A DNA stretch of 64,000 nucleotides from Rhynchospora pubera (lineage: Eukaryota > Streptophyta > Magnoliopsida > Poales > Cyperaceae), in the NCBI GenBank assembly GCA_028095005.1, contig CM051459.1:117959431-118023430 (forward strand), written 5' to 3'. The notes beneath the pieces were generated by a model. That model saw only the letters and a list, made by a program, of their open reading frames with translations, had not been told where the DNA came from and did no database searches. Made by a program: the position numbers and the translations under genes. How positions within the stretch are numbered: position 1 is the stretch's first letter; the number at the start of each line of letters is the position of its first letter. This document shows positions 57,130 to 64,000 of this stretch, piece by piece.

Positions 57130-59920
57130 TTAGGCAAAATCGGATATAAACTCCTCTAATCTTTGCTATATATGGAAATAAACTATTCTAATCTTTAAAA
57201 TCAAACATAAGTATATAACCCCTCTAATTCTAAATCTTTTAAATATAAACACTTTTCTTAATTTTTAATTATATTTTAAATAAGAAAAAAATTAAAATTT
57301 AAAGTATGACTGAAATGCCCGCAAATTAGAATGGTCTATTTCCCTTGGATCTTCTCTTTTTCTGTTTTTTCTGGCATTCTTTATCGCCCTCTCTCTGCAC
57401 AGTCTATTTCTATGATAAATAACAAATCTTTGAATGTACGTTTGACTTGTAAGTTGCCCAAGGACAAAATGATATGCATTGTTAATTTGTTATGTTCTGG
57501 TAGTGAAAAGATAGGTCTGAGGTCTCTAAATTGTCCTTATAGTAACTTTAAGCAAAATTAATTTAAATTTTATGACTTCACATGTGTTCGCCGATGCTTT
57601 TCTAGTTTCCTTGGCATTAATTTGATGAATAACGATTAATATATTCATGAAAATCGGAATATGTGGAGATGAAAAGAGACAAAACTTAGCGCGCGGTTTA
57701 CCAATATCATCAAGAAAGATCTTTAACGGTTTGGTAAAAAAAGGTAAGGTCACCTAGGTAAAATTTTCCTTGGGAATTAGGTAAGAAAAAGATTTTCAGT
57801 TTTGAAATAATCATTTTGATATTTATAAGTTACAAAGAAAAACATAATACCTCCATTAACCCAAGTATTAAACAAAGTTCACTCCCTTTTTAAATCCTTT
57901 CACTAAATAATTAACTTATTTATGCAAAATTAGAATAACAGAATCTACAATTTTCTTAAAGCATCATAACAATAACTCTCACAAATTGGACTTGTATCCG
58001 AAATATAATTTTTTTTCAAAAGAAATTCACTGTCTGATTTTAATAAAACAACACTGGAGAGTGGAGAGTAAAAGTAGCTTTTTGAGGATAAAGGATTTTA
58101 TCCCTTTTTATCATAACACCAGCACTTTACTCGTATCAGGTGCCAAGCATGGGATTGTACAGGGACTTAATGGAGCATTACATTGAAACCGGTTCATCTC
58201 CAATTTTTCATGGAAATCATATATGTGTACTTATTAGATCTAGTCCCTTGTCTTCAATCATAAGCACTATGCGCTATCTAACCAGAACTTTAAACAAAAA
58301 GAAAAGGACTTGTACAAGCTGAATATGGATGGCATATAAGCAAGTTTAGATAGTAACTATCTAATGCAAATCAAATGCCATTCAAGGTAGCATTGTATCA
58401 AAGGAACTTGCATTACTACACTCCTGACTACAACCACTAATTTCTGATGTCATAATACGTTTTTTATAAGTAGGAATTCTGTCATAAATAGTTTTTTTTT
58501 TACATAGACCTAAATCTAAATCATTCATTCAGAATGATGAATGATTGTGATTTGATTAAAGACTTAATTTTGTGATTAGATTTAAACCCATATAAAAAAA
58601 AAGTATGCATTGCAGAATTATCTTATAAATATGTCATGTTAAATATTGAATAACCAAAGTAAATTATTATAGTTATCATATCATAATTGAATATTGAGTT
58701 TGGTTGACTAGATCGTTAAATTAATTTTTAACTATGAAATTTTGTGCTGTAATGTAATCCTATTGGAAATGAACGATTTGAGATTTGTATATATGGTGTT
58801 GGAGAGGATCCATATCCTCTGTTATACCACAAACACAACATATACAGCTGCGTACAAGTAAGGTGCTATGGCCGGCTTTTAACCTACAACGTGCTTGCCA
58901 TAGTTTGCGGTTAGGTATGTCCAAAAATGACCCATTTGAGGCCAGGCTGTGATGGTTTTTTTGTGGATCATCAAAATCAAAAGACCCTTTTGTTTTTGGA
59001 AACAACATAAGAACATGCACATGCACCCTCCTTAATTATCCTCCCATATATTATCATCACCTTTCATTTAATTACTGGCATATACAAATAAATGTAACAG
59101 ACATGCATTTCTTATCTTTGTTGCATGCGTTTGTTATTTAAAAATATAGTTTAAATTTTAAAAACTAAAATATAGAAATATTTTTGTGGCAATTCGGCGA
59201 TGGATTAATTAATTTTTTGATACTATGGTCTAGAAAACAAAATGTTTTATTTGAAGTAATGAATGGTTGTGATTGGTCACGATTCAACTCATACTGACGA
59301 AATTAGTTTACTGTGCAATCTCCCTATTTTTGCTCTTTCAATAGAGGGTGTATTAAATCTCAACAAATAAAAAAAAGTCGTTTAATTTTCTGTCAGCGAT
59401 TTATAAAGTTTTTTAAAGTTGAATCTAGTGATTTCCTTGTTGTGAACGAGTAACCAAATAATTCTAAATCGACTCAATTTGATGAACCTCTTATCTAAAT
59501 ATTTAATAAACATGCTCACAGCTTTAACTTTGTTTTGAATAATATTTTTTCAAAATATCAAATGAACATATTATAATACATATATACAAGTACGTCAGGA
59601 TCATTTATAAGCATTTATACCTGTTCGTGCATGACTAAATTTACTGAAAATTATTATTGTTTATTATATCCAGTTGTATCACTTTTTAAGAAATGCTGTC
59701 ATCTTTATATGAATCGATCATATCCTGTCGGTCTAAATCACAACTTATCGTCTGTATTGGCGATTTTTCAGAACATGCAAGGAGCAAAAAGGATGCACCT
59801 TTCAGTTCCCTAATCTTTTTTTTTTTAAATACTAAAGTTAAAAAGATGCTTATAATTAGATAGATTAAATACGAGCACTTCTTAACCATTTGAAGTAAAA
59901 ACTGGGCATTTTCCCGGTCT
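57130..59920. other. AT-rich intergenic DNA
   Basis: No gene supported. A 76-codon ORF at 57331 and others near 58.0-58.3 and 58.76-59.03 kb have no recognisable domain, no splice context and no partner. Confidence 0.5.
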
Positions 59921-59930
59921 TTACGTAAAA

Positions 59931-60322
59931 GAGGAGGGTTCACGTTTCACTTTTTCATGACTTTTAATTAAAAATGTAAACATCCAATTCAAACCGTTGA
60001 TCTTATTCCATTTAAAGAGCAATACATTTTCATATAGATTTTGTAATTTTTGGATTTTATATAATATTCGATCAAGAGTAGAAAAATGAATGAACCTTAT
60101 TAATTAATTATGATAGATCTAATACGTTCATATTTTGGTCTTTGATTGAGTATCAAATGAACTCCAAAATTTACAAAACCTATATGAAAATATGTCACTC
60201 GTTAAATTGAATAAGATCAATGATTTGAATTAAACGTTTACATTTTAAATTTTGAAAAGTCACGAAATACTAAAATGTGGGCATTTAGAGGCACAAAAAA
60301 TGTGAACCCTGGAACCCTCCTA
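59931..60322. mobile_element. Foldback element, ~390 bp
   Basis: AGGAGGGTTC at the left returns as GAACCCTCCT at the right. The arms share ATGACTTTTAATTAAAAATG, CCGTTGATCTTATTCC and CATATAGATTTTGTAA in inverted form. The flanks TACGTAAAAG and TATGTAAAAT are similar and could be a diverged ~10-bp TSD. Confidence 0.7.
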
Positions 60323-60339
60323 TATGTAAAATTATTCGT

Positions 60340-61150
60340 TCATAAAATTCCATAAGTAGACTATTTACCTGAAAAAAAAAAATCTTTTGATAACAAGGTA
60401 GATATTTTATCTACTTGAAATGATCACATGTTCGCCAGTAGGAATTAATACTATTACCTGGGAACTCTTTTAATGATTTGCACTTTTATTGATGCAAAGT
60501 TTCAAACCACACATTATTAGCAGAAGCACAGGTCAGACCAATATTATGTGACTGAAAACGATTAAGTTAAACTGGTCTGCCTGAAGAAATAATTTAGGCA
60601 GTTTGAATGAGCTTCTTTTTCATTTTTATCCATTAAAATATAAATTGACCATTGATGTCTTGATGGTATCGACTAATCATTTTCGGCACGTCCAAAAAAG
60701 TAGTATAAAAATTGTTCTATCAGAGTCGGTCTGCAAAAATGATATGAAGAATATACTATTTTGAATAGTGTAGAAAAATTACCACTTTCGTGGTTTTATC
60801 CAGAATAATGCAAACATTACTTAAAATTGTATGATTCGGAAAAATACCAAACACAAAGTATTAATTTTAATGAGTTGGTGAAATAACGCTGAACTAATTA
60901 AGTAGTTTGATGCAAAATATATTATCGAGATTAATTTTTTTGCGTTAAATTTTTAGAAAGTCAATTGATATAAGAATTCTTCATAAACTGTGGTAGTTAG
61001 GAGAAAAGAGCGTACGCAAATTCCCCAATTAAAAAAAAGGATGAAATGAGTTGAAATTGCTCGTGTTCAAGAGGTAAACCGTAAACAATGTTGAAATGCC
61101 TCTAATTTAGCAATAAATCTCTTCAAAAATCAAAACTAAATTATACAACT
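60340..61150. other. AT-rich intergenic DNA
   Basis: No gene or recognised repeat. Confidence 0.5.
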
Positions 61151-61153
61151 AAT

Positions 61154-61568
61154 GCCTCCGTTTGGATGTGTTGAGAAGTAAGAAGAAGGAAGAAAGAAAG
61201 AAAAAAATTATAAACAATCCAAACTCTTCACAAAGTTACACATTTTCCAATACTTCTTCACACTTCTTCCCTTCTTCCTAGAGCTGTCAATATACCGCCG
61301 TTTCGCACGTTTCCGTTTCGTTCCGTTCGAAACAGAACAGAAGTGGAAGGAAAAGTAGTTTCATTTTTAGAAACGGAAACAGAAATGGAATGCTGAAATG
61401 AGAAATTTCAATGTAAAATGAATGTGGAAGTGAAATTTCCGTTCCGTTTAACGAAATGGAACAATTTTCTGTTTTGTATTTTGAAACGGAATGATGAATT
61501 TCCGTTCCATATTACACGTTTGACAGCCCTGCTTCTTCTCTTCTTCCCACACCTATCCAAACGGAACG
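61154..61568. mobile_element. Tourist-like MITE interrupted by a hAT-like element
   Basis: The left CCTCCGTTTGGATGTG, ACAATCCAAACTCTTCACAA and TACACATTTTCCAATACTTC and the right CACACCTATCCAAACGGAAC match the family seen elsewhere. It resumes cleanly on both sides of the insert at 61279-61531. The 3-bp TSD is not clear. Confidence 0.75.
61279..61531. mobile_element. hAT-like non-autonomous element (253 bp)
   Basis: TIRs TAGAGCTGTCAA and TTTGACAGCCCTG are inverse with one or two mismatches. 8-bp flanks CTTCTTCC and CTTCTTCT (one mismatch) fit a hAT TSD. The interior is packed with TTTCCGTTTCG / GAAACGGAA words on both strands, which form a strong hairpin and may be subterminal transposase sites. 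Confidence 0.8.
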
Positions 61569-62177
61569 ATATAATACATTAAATTGGCAACCAACAATAT
61601 TGGCTGGACTTTTATTTGACCGGTCAGGTATTGGAATTAAGAGTTTAAGACCATTTAAATTTCGTTATGTTAGTATCAAAATCCTTTATGGTTCCTTACT
61701 GTGCCGAATGCACCTCTGCTTGCATGGCATGACCAATATAAATAACAAACGTACTAAAAGATAAAATAAATTACAGAGAAGATTCCTCTCGTCTCGTCTG
61801 AATCTCTCTCATCACAAGCTCTCCACAGCTCCACTATATTGGCTTTCCTTCCCAATTTCCATCCCTTTATACCCGTGAACACACTAAAATAAAACAACCC
61901 GACACTCCCATATTAAAATATTCTTCTCTTTCTATCTAAAACATTCTCTATACTTTGATGGAATGCTGGTAACAGTTTCCTTACCTAAGTACTGACAACA
62001 CTCACTCAAATCTTATAGCTTTTCTTCTGGCCCATTGCTCTTGGTGTCATCTTTCCTCTTCACCTTTTCTTTCTCTTTTTTTGTTCTCTTCCCCTTGTAT
62101 CCTCTCCTTCTTAAAAAGCTCGCTTTGTTCCTCTCTGTTTGGCCATAGTTGATATTTCCCCTTGAATTCACAAAACA

Positions 62178-64000
62178 ATGGTGCCAACAAGCATAATTTT
62201 ATGGCTATTTCTTGTGTCACCTTTCCTATGGTACTGTTGCATGGCCAATGAGGAAGTGACATGTAGTTGGAAGGTGCCAATGCGGCAGCGGAGGGAGGTG
62301 ATTTCAATTAAGGATTTCGGTGGTGTCGGGGATGGAAAGACGGTGAATACATGGGCATTTCGAAAGGCGGTGTACCGAATCAGTCACATGAGAAGAATTG
62401 GAGGCACAATGCTGCATGTGCCTCCTGGAGTTTGGTTAACTGGTAGCTTCAACTTGACTAGCCATATGACACTTTATTTGGCCAAAGGAGCTACTCTCAA
62501 GGCAACTCAGGTATTCTTTTGTTCCAGCTTTGCACTCGTCATTACTGTACCAGTACTGGTACACAACCTTAATTTGGCATTGAAATTTAGATGGGTACAA
62601 ATATTTTATCCTATTTCTTATTATTACATTACACGTATTCTTGTTAAATTTTATTTATTTTTTCTTAATGAATTGTTTCTTTTTCCATTTTTTTTTAAAT
62701 AATGTTGGTTGTTTGTAGGATACAAGGAATTGGCCATTGATGGATCCTTTGCCATCATATGGAAGAGGCCGGGAATTACCAGGAGGCCGGTACACAAGTC
62801 TAATTCATGGAAATGGAGTGCGTGATGTGATAATAACAGGTATGTAAACTACATGCATTTTACTATTGAATAGTTCTGTATATAATGTTTGCATGCTAGG
62901 TCTTCTATAGATTAATTAGTAAAGGTGCAACCCAATGGTTCTGTAAAAGCGACTCACTGCGGACCAACTAATTTGTTATCTTATCTTGGTATGTACAATT
63001 ATCCTAGACGGTCCTAATTTCTAACGGTTCTAGGATATTTTTAACTTATGTGAGAAATTAATTATTGTAGGGGTCCAGTTCTATATATATGAGACCTAAT
63101 GCTATCTCTTGATACTCACGTGTACCAACATTACAAATGGATCAGTATATTATTATATGTATAATTGTTTACTTATAAGATTATAAAGCACATTGATGGG
63201 CTGCAACCAACACTGGCCCAGCCCATTCACCACAAATTTTCATTGAAATGATGTTGGTTATTTGTTACATGAACTGACTCACATCTGTTAATTACATTCT
63301 ACTTCTTATTAAACATATATCTCTAACTAGTGTACTAAAAATTTTATTATATAATTTAATAGGTGAAAAGGGCGTAATAGATGGACAAGGTGAGGTATGG
63401 TGGGATATGTGGAGGCGACGAACTCTTCGTTATACACGGCCTAATCTAATAGAGTTCATGCATTCCAGTGATATTCTGATCACTAATATTGTTCTTCTTA
63501 ATTCTCCTTTCTGGAATATCCATCCAGTTTATTCGAGGTTTCCGAATTGTTCTTTTTTTTTTTTAACTTTCTGGTTCAGCCTTGTGTAGTTTAAATAGCT
63601 TTTAGTTCATGTATTTAAATGATAAATATGCATATGACCGTTTTTATCTCTTTCAGCAACGTGGTCATAAAATATGTATCAATATTTGCGCCTCATGATT
63701 CACCAAACACTGATGGAATTGATCCAGGTATAAACATGTTTTGCTCATTACAATTTAAGCACTTAACTTGTTCAGTTGTTCATCAAATCTCTTCTTTCAG
63801 AACAGATAATTTAGAAACTAGTCTAGTTTAGGAACCAGTTTCTTCTCCTCTGAATTTAAAATACATAAACTTAAATTTTTGTAGTTTATTAGGTTATTTG
63901 GTGCTTATCATAAGCTAGCAATTAATTGAGGTACCATGGAGGTTTACACGGTTACCAATACAACTCCTGAAAGAAAATGAATAGAAGTTAATTTTCAATA
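62178..64000 (+). CDS. Polygalacturonase-like GH28 glycoside hydrolase, 5' part
   Basis: Probably a secreted cell-wall enzyme that hydrolyses pectic polygalacturonan. Exons: 62178-62510, 62719-62839, 63363-63537, 63657-63727, all in frame with GT-AG borders (233 complete codons). The gene runs off the window. Residues 1-23 form a hydrophobic signal peptide (IILWLFLVSPFLWYCC). The family N-terminus SIKDFGGVGDGKTVNTWAF follows, then right-handed beta-helix repeats. The plant subgroup words GEKGVIDGQGEVWWDMW and PNLIEFMHSSDILITNI are present. Exon 4 carries the first GH28 catalytic motif SPNTDGID. The DD, GHG and RIK motifs would be in later exons. A TATAAATA lies at 61737-61744. Polygalacturonase, xylogalacturonase or exo-type activity cannot be told apart here. 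Confidence 0.92.

Overview
The window is nuclear DNA of a flowering plant. The genes have many short exons with GT-AG introns, the intergenic DNA is AT-rich, and the families are plant-specific or plant-type (PYR/PYL abscisic-acid receptor, RH31/RH26-type DEAD-box helicase, GH28 polygalacturonase, Tat-type Gypsy and Copia retrotransposons). It looks dicot-like, but I cannot name the species.

Layout. 1-2.1 kb: decayed remains of an RBP45/47-like RNA-binding protein gene and one unrecognised exon with a stop. 3.5-9.2 kb (+): a 10-exon DEAD-box RNA helicase with a targeting-like N-terminus and RGG/acidic repeats. 11.5-13.5 kb (+): a 3-exon CCCH + RING protein of the RNF113A/Cwc24 spliceosome family. 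18.17-23.77 kb (-): a 5.6-kb Copia element with 271-bp LTRs, a CACAA target-site duplication (TSD), no recognisable gag and a broken pol. 27.2-29.7 kb (+): a 3-exon PYL abscisic-acid receptor. 33.61-45.51 kb (-): a complete 11.9-kb Tat-lineage Gypsy element with 431-bp LTRs differing at one base, an ATGAT TSD, a 1,723-aa gag-pol frame, an upstream 363-aa frame, and a 765-aa ORF on the opposite strand. 48.48-50.21 kb: a 1.73-kb solo LTR with a CACAC TSD. 52.12-54.10 kb: a 2-kb foldback element with ~720-bp arms and a perfect 10-bp TSD. 62.2 kb to the end (+): the 5' part of a polygalacturonase gene. Small inverted-repeat elements lie between the genes: a Tourist-like family with ends like GGCTCCGTTTGGAT and 3-bp TSDs, several nested; a hAT-like element inside one of them; and further foldbacks with 9-10-bp TSDs.

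The host genes are unrelated single-copy-style genes. Two concern RNA (helicase, splicing factor), one hormone perception and one the cell wall. Most of the rest is transposon-derived.

The observations I find most unusual: (1) the Copia element carries many micro-hairpins whose loop is TTCNG on the + strand (CNGAA in element sense) and whose stems change in a compensating way, about 20 in the leader and more within pol and near the 3' LTR; (2) the young Gypsy element has an intact polyprotein, an in-frame TAA upstream of gag, an antisense ORF convergent with pol, and a 3' tandem array that repeats the word lying next to its own LTR; (3) a 2-kb foldback has CACGA-rich blocks and micro-palindromic ends. 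No homology search or folding was run. Family names come from motifs I recognise.
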